In this document: positions 44,839-56,327 of the stretch, piece after piece
Layout of the letters: each line of letters begins with the position of its first letter
Position numbering within the stretch: position 1 is the first letter of the stretch
Assembly: GCA_018894105.1 (NCBI GenBank)
Contig: CM032125.1
Coordinates: 33,775,032 to 33,839,031, forward strand
DNA length: 64,000 nt
From: Jacaranda mimosifolia
Taxonomy: Eukaryota > Streptophyta > Magnoliopsida > Lamiales > Bignoniaceae
Direction of reading: 5' to 3'
Notes under the pieces: model-generated
What the model saw: the letters and a program-made list of their open reading frames with translations, nothing else
Told to the model about the DNA's origin: nothing
Database searches by the model: none
Made by a program: the position numbers and the translations under genes

Positions 44839-45444
44839 ATTTTATTTTTAGTTAATTTATAAATTGATTAAATTATTTTACATATATTTGTTATTTTAAT
44901 CATACTAGGTTTTTATTTAAAATTATTAAATTATATCATTAAAAAATGATAACTTTAAATTTTTATTGTTTTATTTAATTTATATTTAAGGTATTAAATA
45001 AATTTATTAAATTATTTCAAATATGTTTGCTTTAACATTATTGAGAACATAAATTAAAATTATTAAAATTATACTATTAGGAAGATAGATTTAAATTTTA
45101 TTTTATTTTTTAATTTTTATATTAAATAACAAATAAATTTAATTAAATCTAATTATATGTTTTAGATATATTTATTATTTCATATTATAGAATATATAAA
45201 ATCTAAATAATTCAAGATTTTTATTTGTTTTGTCAAAATAAAGGGTATATCTTAAACAAAAAAAATTAAATAAAAGATAAATTAGATATTTAAAATAGAA
45301 CAAAATAAATATCAAGTTGTTTGAATGAAATTATATACTTTTTAAAATAAAGATAGTATATGATTGAAATTAATTATTTTTAAATCAATGATTGTAAAAT
45401 ATTTATATGATATTAAATAAAGATAAATAATTAGGATGATAGAC
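44839..45444. repeat. Right part of non-coding repeat, copy B
   Basis: Joins to 34051 if the retrotransposon and one ATTTT are removed. The joined sequence ttttgtttattttatttttagttaat is then the same as copy A at about 32604-32627, which acts as an empty-site control. Confidence 0.8.
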
Positions 45445-45494
45445 AGGCCCACCGGAGCTAGGAACCAAATTGATATCATAGATTGACTTTGGTT

Positions 45495-45805
45495 GAATAG
45501 TGCCACTTTTGATATATTTTTTTCTGTTAAAATACAAATCTGACGAAGGAAACTTCGTGGAAGACTTTTGACATATTTTTTTGACTTTAAGAGAAAAAAA
45601 AAAAAACAAAAAAAAAAACACACAAATCTGGCGAATCAGATGATGTGAGATGACACGAAGGATTAAGGAAACTTCGTGGAAGACCTTTTTTTTTAAGAAA
45701 AACAAATCTGACGAAGGGAAAATACGCAAAGGAAACCTCGCGGAAGACCTTTTGATATATTTTTTTCTCTTTAAAAAACAAAATCGGAGCTTCGTGGAGG
45801 TTTCT
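45495..45805. repeat. Degenerate repeats upstream of the four-TM gene at 45876
   Basis: The block cttcgtgg(aag) or its variant recurs at 45553, 45672, 45736 and 45790. Each copy is preceded by 'acaaatctgacgaagg'-like and 'ttttgatatattttttt'-like sequence. Several copies can fold locally (cgaag-gaaa-cttcg at about 45544-45557; cacgaag...cttcgtg at about 45655-45678). The array ends about 10 bp before the TATA-like box and could affect expression. Confidence 0.55.
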
Positions 45806-45816
45806 GTTAACGTGCA

Positions 45817-45823
45817 TATATTA
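45817..45823 (+). promoter_or_regulatory. TATA-like box of the four-TM gene at 45876
   Basis: tatatta lies 53 bp before the ATG. The short leader 'aatttattaacanat' also occurs before the copy at 9811. Confidence 0.4.
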
Positions 45824-45875
45824 AAGAGCGCGCCGAGTCTTTAAATTTATTAACACATTGCGTAGTGCGGGGTAG

Positions 45876-46427
45876 ATGGATTCCACAAGTTCTACTGCCC
45901 AATACTTTCAATCCCTGAAAGATAACATAAAAATAGCGATTGCTCTTCCACTCCAACGCCATTCAGTATCTCCGGACATAGAGAGTGGTGCTAAGCCTGC
46001 CGGACTACCAACTGCCGATGGCCTTCCTCCACAGGTACTTCATCATCAATCCAATTATCAATTCTCAACTATAATTCTCGCTCTCTGCTTTGTATCTGCG
46101 GTGGAATCCTTGCTGCTGTTTCTCCGGTTGCAGAATCAACACAAAAAACTTCTTCACTTCCCTCTCTCCTTTCACTTCCCCCTCGTCATCACCTGTGTTT
46201 TCGCCATCACTTTTCTCGAGAAATTTGCCGGCCGCGGCACGGAGACTAAATTGGCCACCCTGCTCAGGAAAATCGGAATAATCTTTTTTGCCGCCGCATT
46301 CTTTATCGCAATCATGATCCCCTCCCCGACGTGGCTAAGGATCGTGGTCTCTGCCATTTTCATCTTCACAGCACTGGTTGCTGCCGTTTCCCAAAGATAC
46401 TGCCAAAGCGAAAATTCCATCAGCTAA
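45876..46427 (+). CDS. Small four-transmembrane protein, family copy C
   Basis: The 183-aa product begins MDSTSSTAQYFQSLKDNIK, almost the same as copy A over the first 27 residues. The Leu-rich stretch after residue 27 is missing, and the linker is longer and Pro-rich. Hydrophobic segments include FSTIILALCFVSAVESLLLF (TM1), FPLSFHFPLVITCVFAITF (TM2), LLRKIGIIFFAAAFFIAIMI (TM3) and WLRIVVSAIFIFTALVAAV (TM4). The frame has no lesion or intron. It lies 1 kb from the retrotransposon and just after a degenerate repeat array. Function unknown; a membrane protein by inference. Confidence 0.7.
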   Translation: MDSTSSTAQYFQSLKDNIKIAIALPLQRHSVSPDIESGAKPAGLPTADGLPPQVLHHQSNYQFSTIILALCFVSAVESLLLFLRLQNQHKKLLHFPLSFHFPLVITCVFAITFLEKFAGRGTETKLATLLRKIGIIFFAAAFFIAIMIPSPTWLRIVVSAIFIFTALVAAVSQRYCQSENSIS

Positions 46428-47376
46428 TCCCTCCGTCTATGTTGCTGGATTTTCTACCGGCCCTTTAATTTTCTGCAGATTTTTAATCAATCGTTTTCGT
46501 TTTGTCGTATTGTGTACGTTGGGAAGATCTACACATGTGTTGTTTTTAAAGCTGTAGTTCGGTGTTTGATTGAATGAAGAATTTGGCCGAGTGAGATAAT
46601 AATACGATTGATATATAAATTATATAATATATGAATGCTATCTAATATTTTATTTAATAGTTAGGTTTGAGAGTGTGGATATCTCAATAATATAAATTTT
46701 TGTTGTTTAATTGATAAGCATTAATAATGTGAGTTGGAAATGCCTATAATTCTAATTATTTTATTTTTACCTATTGTTGTATGTACCTTTGTTCTATGCC
46801 AAGTGGCAGTTTATTTTAATAAACAACAGAAAGAAATATTAGAACAATTGTTCCTTTTCAAGTCAGATGCCTATTTATTTTATTAATTTGTTGAATCCTA
46901 AAATTCTAAATTATTTATTATTTCTCTTTTGTTTTAATTTTCTCATATTCCAAATACTTCATATTTTTAAAAAATATATTAATAATAAAAGAATTTTTTT
47001 TAATAGTATATATAAGAAACAATTATTAAAAACTTTTTAAAAATATTTTTATATCTACCCAGTATATTTTAGTATTTTTCAATTTAAAATATACATTTCA
47101 TCAACTTTTTACTCAAAAAGAAACCAAGAACTATTTTTTTTTTTTAACTAAATTATTGTTGGTTTATTAAATTTTCCTAAATTATTTTTGATTTATTAAA
47201 TTAAAAAATTGATGAAATAGTTTTTTAATTTAAAATTCTTCTTTAGATTGATTTATATTAAGTATGATTTTATTTTAATAAATTAAAATTTTTACTTATT
47301 ATTTTATTGTTAAAATCATTAATTAGTTTCTTATTTTAACCAAAAAAACCCTAAAAAATTCAAGAACAATATCAGA
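46428..47376. other. AT-rich intergenic, no gene seen
   Basis: Long A/T tracts with all frames closed. I searched it for the left terminus of a transposon carrying the gene fragments that follow and found no clear terminal inverted repeat or Helitron-type end. Confidence 0.45.
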
Positions 47377-47521
47377 GAAATGTTTAGGAACAATTGATTG
47401 TGAAATGTTTGTTCATCAATAATGGAACAAAAGATCTGTTTGTTCGTCAATCTACCATCAAATGTGATGGCTTCCGTAGCCTCAGCGATGGTGAGGCGGT
47501 GGAGTATGTGGTCGATTCCTA
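47377..47521 (+). pseudogene. Cold-shock domain protein fragment
   Basis: The frame contains NGTKDLFVRQSTIKCDGFRS then LSDGEAVEYVVDS, matching the RNP2-like half of the plant cold-shock domain (RNA-chaperone proteins with glycine-rich tails). A weak trace of the first strand (GTIDCEMF) precedes it in another frame. The glycine-rich and zinc-knuckle part is absent; the sequence switches directly to NOP2-like sequence. It is a captured or truncated fragment. Confidence 0.7.
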
Positions 47522-48790
47522 CCGTCCTCTTCACTTTATACTGATGTTTCTTATATTTTTGCTTCAAATGAGGGTTCTGATAAAGATTCAGATTCTAATG
47601 CATTTGATATTGAGAAGAAAGCAAGAGTTATTGATGGGGAAGAGGCACGGGAAGAAGAGGATGCAGAAGCTAAATTACAGCTTAACATCAAAGAAGAAGT
47701 TGATGAGTTCAGATTACCAACCACGGAGGTTTGGTTTATTGACTATGTTGTTTCTGTCCAAGGTTTAGAACTATTAAATATAAATTAGTTGAAGACATTT
47801 TGCTTTGTTTGTTTAAAATTTCTCTTCAATAACATAGGAGCTTGAAAAAGAAGCGCATCGACCTCTAGTTTATCCAATCTTCTGAGAAGGATAAAAAAGA
47901 TTATGTTTGGCTTTGTATATGCATCAATTGGCACTTAAAGATTCCTATAACTAGAATGTTGAGATTTGGGTTATTATTTCAATTGTGTGGGTGCTTTCAA
48001 ATTTTAAGTCTTTGAAGTAAGAAGGAACAACACAAAAGGATTATGTTGATCAACTTAAAATGGATTTAAGTTTTTACTATGGATACAGTGAGTTTCTGAT
48101 TGAAGCTTTGGTTAAGGTAATTCTCTTATTTTGAAAACACAACTCCTTTGCCATTTCTTCTTTCAGTTTTAGACCTCAACTTGCATTTGTTTGTGGATAT
48201 TGTGATTCACGATCTTTGCTAAGATGTTTCCAGTTGTGGAACTTATGGAACTTATTGAAGCTTTAGAGAAGCTTAGGCTTATATGCCTCCATACAAACAC
48301 TTTGAAGGTAATAAGGATTATTTAATGTTTTTGATTTTGGGCTTTTTGCTAGTGTTCCATTGCAAAAATGTTGCACATTGCTAATATTTCTCTACTGGAC
48401 TTAGACTCGTCGGAGGGACGCGGCTGGTGTTCTGTTAAACAGAGAAGTCAACCTCGATCTATTAATCAAATGGTCCAAAGTAAGATTCTCTGTGTTTGTA
48501 GTAATTAGTTTTAGGGCTATGAGAATCATTTGTTCTTTTATCCATAATATTAAAGGATTAACCTAAGATGGCATATTTGTTTGTTTTCTGGTTGGTTTGG
48601 TTGCATATGATTCACAAGTTCCAATTGGGGCCACTCTAGAATACATGGCTGGCCATTATATGGTATCATCACTTCCTAGATTCCCATTATTTGGTTTGAT
48701 TTATGTGATAGAGCTTACTCGCTAGCAGCTTCAAAATGCAAGCTCTTTTTGGCCTATGATGGCCCTTTGTGCCTCAGGAAATTTGCGTAA
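47522..48790 (+). pseudogene. NOP2-type rRNA cytosine-C5 methyltransferase fragment
   Basis: Several exons of a plant NOP2/NSUN1-like gene (nucleolar 25S rRNA m5C methyltransferase) are recognisable with their introns. The block to 47728 has EEDAEAKLQLNIKEEVDEFR. The block 47838-48116 has KDYVDQLKMDLSFYYGYSEF plus in-frame stops. Then 48224-48307 has MFPVVELMELIEALEKLRLI, 48415-48479 has TRRRDAAGVLLNREVNLD, 48591-48662 has VPIGATLEYMAGHYM, and 48729-48785 has LQNASSFWPMMAL. The acceptor before 48591 is TG instead of AG. The catalytic methyltransferase core after this point (the AdoMet site and active cysteines) is missing. It is a decayed internal gene piece. Confidence 0.85.
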
Positions 48791-49112
48791 AGTGCGGTTA
48801 TGTGCTTGCATTGGGGCTGGCTCAACTTAGTTATCCTTTATATGTTCCATAGTTTTTTAGATGGAGGATTACTGATGTTGGTGTTCTTTTAAATTAAAGC
48901 AAATAAAATCAGTTTCGGAGGGGCAATCTTATCTTAAATCTCATATTATGTATTACTTGTAATTATATTTCACTTTCCATTGATTCTTATCTTCATTTTG
49001 TTCTACTCTTAAGGTATTTGATTGGCATTAAAATATCAAAGGAGGATTCATATCTTGATTTTCTTTGGTAAAATGGAATGCACTTATGTCTAGTTTCTCT
49101 GTGCTACTACAG

Positions 49113-49313
49113 TATGAGATCATTATCTTGAAGGGATCTATGCCCATGACATTTGGAGGGACAGAACAGCCTATTGCTTATGGAGAGCTGGTCTCCATCG
49201 GCAGTTTAAATTTCGACATGAATAAGAAGTTGAGTGGTGCAATTGCGAACATACTTAACACTAAGTTGTATATTCCAAAATCACGATTCTACCTCAGATT
49301 CTATGATACCAAG
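49113..49313 (+). pseudogene. MIF/D-dopachrome tautomerase-like exon
   Basis: A 201-bp exon with AG (49111-49112) and GT (49314) borders encodes 67 residues of the plant MIF-like (MDL) family, with MPMTFGGTEQPIAYGELVSI and SRFYLRFYDTK. The region that should hold the initiator Met and catalytic N-terminal Pro was not found upstream, and the C-terminal end is cut off by an intron-like border. It stands in the same orientation as the cold-shock and NOP2 fragments. The open frame 49065-49376 simply runs through the flanking intron sequence. Confidence 0.8.
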
Positions 49314-49399
49314 GTAAGCAAGCTGAAATTTAAATTACTTGAGCGGTTTGCTGGAAGGGTCTCTAAGCAAAAATAGAATTCTATTCTTCGTCAAGAATT

Positions 49400-50830
49400 G
49401 ATTCCCTATCCACCAATTCGGCTCAACTATTTCCATAGTCAATAAATGAAATAATTTTTAACATCATAGTCTTAAAAATTGAAATGGTAAATGAGGGAAA
49501 TAGAATTTGAAGAAAAGACTGAGCTACTGCATATACTAGTTTCAACAACTAGGAAATTATAAGCCAGAGCAACATTCACGAAAGACCAAACATAAGTCCT
49601 TCATGTTATTATCAATTTCTCAAGAAATCCAACACTCATTACACTTGAATACATTCATACAGCTACAAAAAGACTCATTCAAGTCTAAATTAAAATAATT
49701 TTCCAACTTATGACCTTTGCGGAAAATATCTAAAGTGCCAAACTAAAAGGCAAACTCTGACCGACTAAGAGAGGATAACCATCACATCTAATAGTCTTAG
49801 TGCTATGTAGTCTGAGCCATCACTACCCTTGAAATCATTGCATGCATATTTTGAATAAAAAGTTGTATTACCTAGAGAAACTGATAATGGTTACCAAAAG
49901 ATTGTAATAAATATGCGTGAGGGTTTTAGATTACTTACAATCTTCATTTTCAATTGGCATCATCAATGAAGAGACTTTAACAACAGTAATAAAAATAAAT
50001 CAAAAAACTACTTATAAGCAATTGTAAGCAATAGATTAGTTTATATTACATTTCTTTCGATGTGATATACTTATATCATTGTTAGAGGAAGAAACTTTTG
50101 TAATACCAAAATAGCAAAAATCATATGCGAAGTGCAGTATTTTATATTCAAAGTAAAATAAATGCTCAAAAACAAATTAAAATGAGAGAATTGGATAGTA
50201 AATGAGCATTTACTTGGCAAGATATTACCTTTCCAAACTAATGAGCAGATTTACTTAGGCATGGTGGGATGGCAATTAGTTTGGGGCAACCAACCATAGT
50301 AAGATGACATCCAAGAAGGAATATAATTAACTCTAGCTTGCATGAATTTCAATGTATTAAGACCCAAATTCAAATTTGTAATTACATGAGCTTGATTAAA
50401 AATAAGTATGCATACTTTCAACCAATGACATTCACTTACGCCCTGACAATGAGCACCATGAAATGCTTTATGTGAATCTAGTTTGGAATAGCTATCTGAC
50501 TCATTACTTCAGCCTAAAATACATGTTAGAATATAAGAAATAATAAAAGTAAATTAATTATTCATAAAACATGAAATGCATGCTGGGATATTAAAAATTT
50601 AATAACATATTTTTTCAAATGCTGAAAGAGAAAATTACAATTTAAATTATTATCTCTTGTATATGGTTTAAAGGGAGCAAGCCGGTGTATGGTTGCATAG
50701 GATATTGGCTAAGATAATGAAAGCTTTACCGCATCACATTATTAACTGAAGCTTCTTCATATTTCTTAGAAGAGCAATGATCAGGTTGTTGGTTTGCAGT
50801 ATCATCGTCGTGTGGCTGTTTAGCATTTGG
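49400..50830. other. Intergenic, no gene recognised
   Basis: AT-rich DNA between the captured fragments and the FAR1/MULE relic. It may be the 3' flank of that relic (minus strand). No reading frame with family resemblance was found. Confidence 0.4.
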
Positions 50831-50836
50831 AGTATC

Positions 50837-53361
50837 CTATGGATTGGTTCTCTCTTTGTTTGTACTGTTGTTACTATTTTTGGATTGACTATTACCCCTA
50901 GATTTGTTATTCAGGCATGTACTGGACTTATGTCCTAGGGCTCTACTCAAACAACATTGCAGACATATGATTAATAGGATATAAAATATAACTTGTAGTA
51001 GACTATAGGTGCATACAATTATAAAAATGATCAAACAATCAAGTAGCAAATATAAGGACAAATTACCTACATATGCCGCATTTCTGTCTTCTAGAATAAA
51101 CACCGCATTTACACTTAATTGGACTAGGATCCAGCAAGTCATTTTTATCTTATCTTTAGCTGAGTTACCATCCTCAACATCTAAAAACCCTGGTGTATAG
51201 GTTGATTTATAACTTATGTTTGATACTCCATTGCTTATAGAATGATTGAAAAATTTCTTTTTGGCTTCCTTTGCTATTTCTTTCACTCAATTTATTGAAT
51301 ACAAACATCCACTATCAGTCTGTGATCTAAATAACAAAAATTCAGACATTCTTTATTGATGCATGCAAATCTAGCTCTTTGAGTGTTTGGTCTTGGAAAC
51401 TCTTTTTTGACTAAAATTTTCAATTTTTTGCCTGCATTAATATGCCACCGATGATGTAGGCTGCCTTCTGGAATGAATCAAACCTTAAAGATTTAAAAGC
51501 AGATATAATATGACAACAAGGAATGCCCTTTGATTCAAGCATGGAACATTCACATATATACCTTCCACTAGTATGATCAATTTCAACCGAATATTTACGT
51601 CCGTTCAATTTTTCTAAGTTCTCAAAGCTGAACAATTTTTTCCCATCACATATTTCCAACGTCTTTTTCACATACCAACCCTGTTCTATGATAATTTGCT
51701 CTTGAAACTTTAGAAACATCTTATTTGTGCAAACTTTAGCCGCCTGCATGTCAATCTTCCTTAATGGACTGTCCCAAACTGCTGGGCTTATCTTCTCACG
51801 TGATTCTTGCTTTTCAAAGAAATCATTACTGTTCTTTTGGATGGTGCGGCGATAGTGTTTAGGAACTATGTAATCATTAACCTTTTTTTAGTTGCTAGTT
51901 TTACCGAGAAATTTATAGACTCAGAACACTGAGTAGATTTCATACCTGCTGTAAATTGTCCAAGAAAAAAGGCTTCAACCTATGAATGTTTCTTCTCATA
52001 GGCTTCAAAACCTATGGATTGTTAACTACGTCATACTTCTCAACTAATACTACCCACCTCTTCTCAAATTCTTCCTTGAAACATATCTTTCGCAATAATC
52101 ATGAGAATCCACTTACAAATTCATGACCTACCTTACTAGCAGCATTTCATGCTAGATGCAAGCTACATAGTCGATGTCTAGTATTAGGAAATTTAGATAG
52201 TATTGCAGCCTTCATAGATGCATCTTGATCTATGAATGCTGCATCAAGACATTTTCCATTCATAGGTCTCGCAAAATGTTCTCAATAACCATTTGTATGC
52301 TTTAGTAGTTTTATTCTGTAAAATGGCCTGATATGTACTGTCAAATAAAAGCACATAACTAAACAAATCAAATTCCACCCTCGATATTCCGTCACACTAT
52401 AAAAGTCTAGTCAAAGAACCATATGTGCTAGTAATGTATTTAAATACGAAATCTTTATCATCAAAACTCATTTCTTCAAGCAAAGAAATTGTAGTTTTTG
52501 CATCGCCATTTCTAATAATTTCCATTCTTTGCTTCTGCAAATAGTTTTACACATATTTTCTTTTAAAGAGTAGATTCCCAGCTCCTCATCTTAAGTGTTC
52601 CAGATAAAATTAGGAGTCATTCCAATTTCTGTAAGTAAAGTCAACGATGATTGATATGATGGTGTGAGATACCTAAAAAAGTTGAATAAAACTTACATAA
52701 ATATGATAAATACAAGCATCACGAACACACTATTTAAAACACCATGACAACATAACAAATCGAATAAATAAATTAAATTTATACCTATTGCATCGCAAGC
52801 GATGAGCCAAGTCATTATGGTCCAATGGATGATTATGTTTGGCCACAAATAAGGTGATATTGTACATATTAGAAAATCTATTATGCACTACATGAAGCTT
52901 TGCTTTGCACCCGCATATGAGGTTTGGTTTAGCTTTTCTTTGTTGGACATACCCTAGTTTTGGTGTCTTGCTAAAACCTTTGCGATAACAAACCCACTCA
53001 CAATTCTTCACCAACCAAAGTTTGTCATATTTTCCTAACTCAATGCACTCTTCACAATTATGACATCTTTTTCTTATGGACTTTATCTTGCATGAATCAC
53101 ATTTTGGCTTTTCTATTTTACAAGTTTGTTGACGAATGTCAAAGCCTTGGTCTCTGCCATATTCAATGTTGAATGATTGTGCTTTGTTGATTGTTTTGAA
53201 CATCAAACTCAGAATCTTCTCAGGATTCGCATTATTGGATACAAGCTCTGGTTCATCAACAAAATCCTCCACCAAACTTGAATTACTATGGGAATCTTTA
53301 CTATCATTATAAAATATCCATCATTGATGATATGGGGACTGCTAACTTCTTCATACTCCAT
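50837..53361 (-). pseudogene. FAR1/FRS-type, Mutator-derived transposase gene, decayed
   Basis: Read on the minus strand from ATG at 53361. The N-terminus starts MEYEEVSSPHIINDGYF and then shifts frame. A FAR1-type zinc DNA-binding domain lies in 53275-52730, with WVCYRKGFSK, CGCKAKL and KHNHPLDHNDL. A MULE transposase core lies at about 52400-52010 in broken frames (FDSTYQA, IDQDASMKAAI, RHRLC) with several stops, including one in place of the residue after HLA. A SWIM zinc finger lies in 51749-51420 (ICECSMLESKGIPCCH). A C-terminal zinc-knuckle-like piece, GHKSSTC, lies in 51286-50837. These proteins are transcription factors or transposases of the Mutator group. This copy is not functional, and I could not decide between a transposon and a domesticated FRS gene. 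Confidence 0.8.
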
Positions 53362-53399
53362 TTTGGCACAGCTCTTTATATGGATCTATCAATATGAAT

Positions 53400-54659
53400 T
53401 TTAAAGAAATAAAGTCGAAATAAAGAGAGCAATGAAAATTGGTAGACAATTAATAAAATCAAACAACACTTAAAAAGGATTCTACAACATATACAACCAC
53501 AAACAAATTACTATTACATAGTCATTAAGTAACCAAAGAAAATGACAGAAATCAAGTTTTAAAGAGAAGATATGAGAAATTTATGTTTCCTAGTCTAAAG
53601 GAGTCTCCTTTATAGAAGGATAAAAATATGACAAGGAAGCTCGTGAATAGTTCAAGGTGTGCTATCCTTTCTATATTTGTAAGTTCAATTTATAAATTTT
53701 CTCATTGTTGAGTAAGAAAACTATACATTGTCAAAGTACTTCCTATAATTTGTTCAGTACACAAATGTAGTTGACAGTGAACATAAAGGAAATAATGCTT
53801 GCAAAATTGTTTTTCATCATCATTAGAGGCATTATATTTTGAGCCTAAATTTACTATATGTCTTCGACACTTGAATTAATTTAATATCATACTTGAATTT
53901 TTGCACATTTGCATGTTGCTTGCAAAAATCCTTAATCCAAACATAGCATCAAGTCATTAATATCAATAACTCTCATGCCAAATTAAGTCCTCCACCAATC
54001 TCCTGGAGAAGTGAAAAGCAAATTAACAAAGATAAACTAGAAATTTCTACCACCCCACCTACCCCCCTTTTATTTTCATGTTTCTTTTTCCACTTGTTTC
54101 AATTTTATTTTCCCCCACAGTATGACTGACGAAGCAAATCCTTCATGGAGCTCTGATAATTCAAAATTTGATAATATAGAAAACATCCATTAATTATACT
54201 AAAAGAAAAATTAGTACAACCTCAAAAAACAAATATATATTTTACTCAAAAATTCAAATTAGAAGTAAAGATTTTTAATAAACCACAGCCTTCAACTAAT
54301 GGGTATTAACTTAGTTACCCCACAATTTGCAAATCGGCAATAATTTTTGTTGTTTTGTTTGTTTTTTCTTTTTTTCTTTTTAAGCTATGGCTAAAGAATT
54401 AAGGTCTACCCTTAAATTTTATTACGGCAAGTACTCTGTCCAGTGAAATTATTTTTACATTGCCCTTATTTATATGTGTGAAATTTAAATTTTAAATTTT
54501 CATAAATTATTAATGTATGTACACGTTTAAGTATAAAAAAAACTCTAATTTTTGTTATAATATATTAAAATGATGAAATTTGAAGGGGGTCCCATTTACT
54601 ACATTTCATTTTACCATCAGCCATTATGGGTTAATTTCAAAGTTATTAGTGCGAATAGG
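53400..54659. other. Intergenic, no gene seen
   Basis: AT-rich. A small palindrome (aaggagtctcctt, near 53599) and a C-rich stretch at about 54050-54068 were the only structures noted. No right terminus of the MULE relic was found. Confidence 0.4.
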
Positions 54660-55490
54660 GTTCACAGTTACAATCCTGAAAATGCAAAAATAATCTCACA
54701 TGCAATTGGCAATCCCTTGTATTAGGCTTTCCAAAAATGTGCTTAGCTTAGCAAATTGGGAATTAAATTAAATCAAGAAAACCTAAATTCTATAAAATTT
54801 GGATTGAAAAGTTATCCAATTATTTATATATACATACGAACAGTACTGCCATGTTTGGTGATTTACTAAATATTACAATAGGTAAATATATATTTTTTTT
54901 TTTGGAAAGAAACGACGAGAATATATTACTAAGAAAACAAGGCCATGGCCTTACAGATTACATTAGAATGCAAGATCGTATTTAAAGACAGTTCTAAAGT
55001 ACTTTTAGCAAGACAATGAGCACAAACATTACTCTATCTACGAATATGAACCAAAGAAACTGAATGAACGCAACTGCCAAGCATATATATGAGTTGATAG
55101 ATTTTGTTATTCTCATTTTGCCTTTCTAAATAAAATATTGAAGGAAGATTTTGTGATACCCTAACTACCAAGTACGTATCAACAACACAAGCATGATCTC
55201 ATTCAAAAGGTTCAAGAGTGACCTGCTCGACTGGTTCGAATCTGACTGCAACCTCCGCTCTTTCTGAACAGTAGTTCAAAAGAGTTGTACAATAATATCT
55301 TAAGAAGGCAGCACACCAGGCTGTATCACTCTTCTCACTCAAAGTCCAGACAGTTATATGGCTTAAGGAAGATACACAAAACTTGTACTACAATTGCAGA
55401 TTTTCCTACAGCAGAATACCTTAAACTCAATACAACTGTTCTTTCATTGGCCACACTTGGATCAGAAGATTGTAATTCTATATTTTCTAG
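54660..55490. repeat. Segmental duplication, copy 2 (partner at 2.15-2.80 kb)
   Basis: Direct-orientation partner of 2145-2800. It is longer because of the LINE-like insert at 54892-55080. Apart from this, order and sequence follow copy 1. The 78-codon frame at 55285 differs from copy 1 by indels and runs into the MITE, so it is not a convincing gene. Confidence 0.75.
54892..55080 (-). mobile_element. 5'-truncated LINE (L1-type) 3' end
   Basis: On the minus strand the piece reads SLVHIRRQSNVCAHCLAK, the ending of the RNase H domain of plant L1-type LINEs (R-x3-N-x2-AH-x-LAK), then about 90 bp of 3' UTR and a poly-A tail (T run 54892-54903 on the plus strand). Only the last ~190 bp of the element is present, as usual for truncated LINE insertions. 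It is absent from copy 1 of the duplication. Confidence 0.65.
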
Positions 55491-55499
55491 ACTAAGAGA

Positions 55500-55880
55500 G
55501 TGTTTGGTTAAACTTATTTAAAAGATTTTATAAGCTCCTATATCTTATAATTAAGATGTCTTTGGAGTTTATAAGATGTTAGATTTTTTTTTAAAATAAG
55601 TTTTTAAAGTGTTTGAAAAAATAAGATCTTTGAGCTTATAAAATATTGGTAATAATAATTTTGTAACTAATATGATTAAAATTAATAGAGCTTGTTAATA
55701 TGTTCAAAATAAGTTAAGAATTTTTTATTTCTTAAAAAGAGCTTATAACCTTCTAAGATTTTATTTTTAGAGTTTATAAATTCTTTTTTTAAAAGTTTTA
55801 CCAAATATTCTTTAATCCTTTATAAGCACTCAAACTTATTATAAGATATTTTGAGAAACTTATAAGCTCATCCAAACATC
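55500..55880. mobile_element. MITE-like element
   Basis: Bounded by gtgtttgg (55500) and ccaaacat (55872), with 'ttataagctc' and related strings in inverted arrangement near both ends. About 380 bp, AT-rich and non-coding. Target duplication was not resolved. Confidence 0.45.
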
Positions 55881-55899
55881 TTCTAAGTCTTTCCCTTCG

Positions 55900-56280
55900 G
55901 AATGCTGCATATCAACTTCATTGACCGAGGTCCTCAGAGAGACACCGAAAAGAGGATGAAAAGAGTCTAATTTACCTTTACAATATTCCGGAATGTACCG
56001 CGAGATTAGGATTCTCAGCAAGATTAAGAAGGAAGAATGATCTGGTCGGACTGGAAGGAAGATGAGGAGGCTTAGGTTTTGTAGAAGGACTGCGCGATTG
56101 CAGTGAAGGGATGGAAAATATCTTCTGATTCCATATCAAGGAAAGAGGTCTTGCATTTGAAGTTTTGAACTTAAAGCTGAGGAGAGAGAGAGGAAAAATT
56201 TTCTGTATATTAATTCTGGAATGAAGGAGTGTACACACAGATATATAGCTGAGCAGGAGCTCATGCATGGGCTGAAAACA
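55900..56280 (-). promoter_or_regulatory. Promoter- and leader-like sequence, gene not found
   Basis: On the minus strand a TATA-like string (ctatatatc, about 56246-56237) is followed by a CT-rich leader and several ATGs. One opens MESEDIFHPFTAIAQSFYKT and stops after 20 codons. Composition is that of a plant 5' region, but it leads into the MITE at 55880. A 96-codon frame at 55978-56268 resembles no family. Confidence 0.25.
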
Positions 56281-56327
56281 ATCCCGCTGAATAACTAAAC
56301 AAATTTTATAACTAATTATGGAAAGTT

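Noticed and set aside
47100..54200. One large Pack-MULE spanning the gene fragments and the FAR1/MULE relic
   Set aside because: No matching long terminal inverted repeats or 9-11 bp target duplications could be found by eye; left as a hypothesis only.
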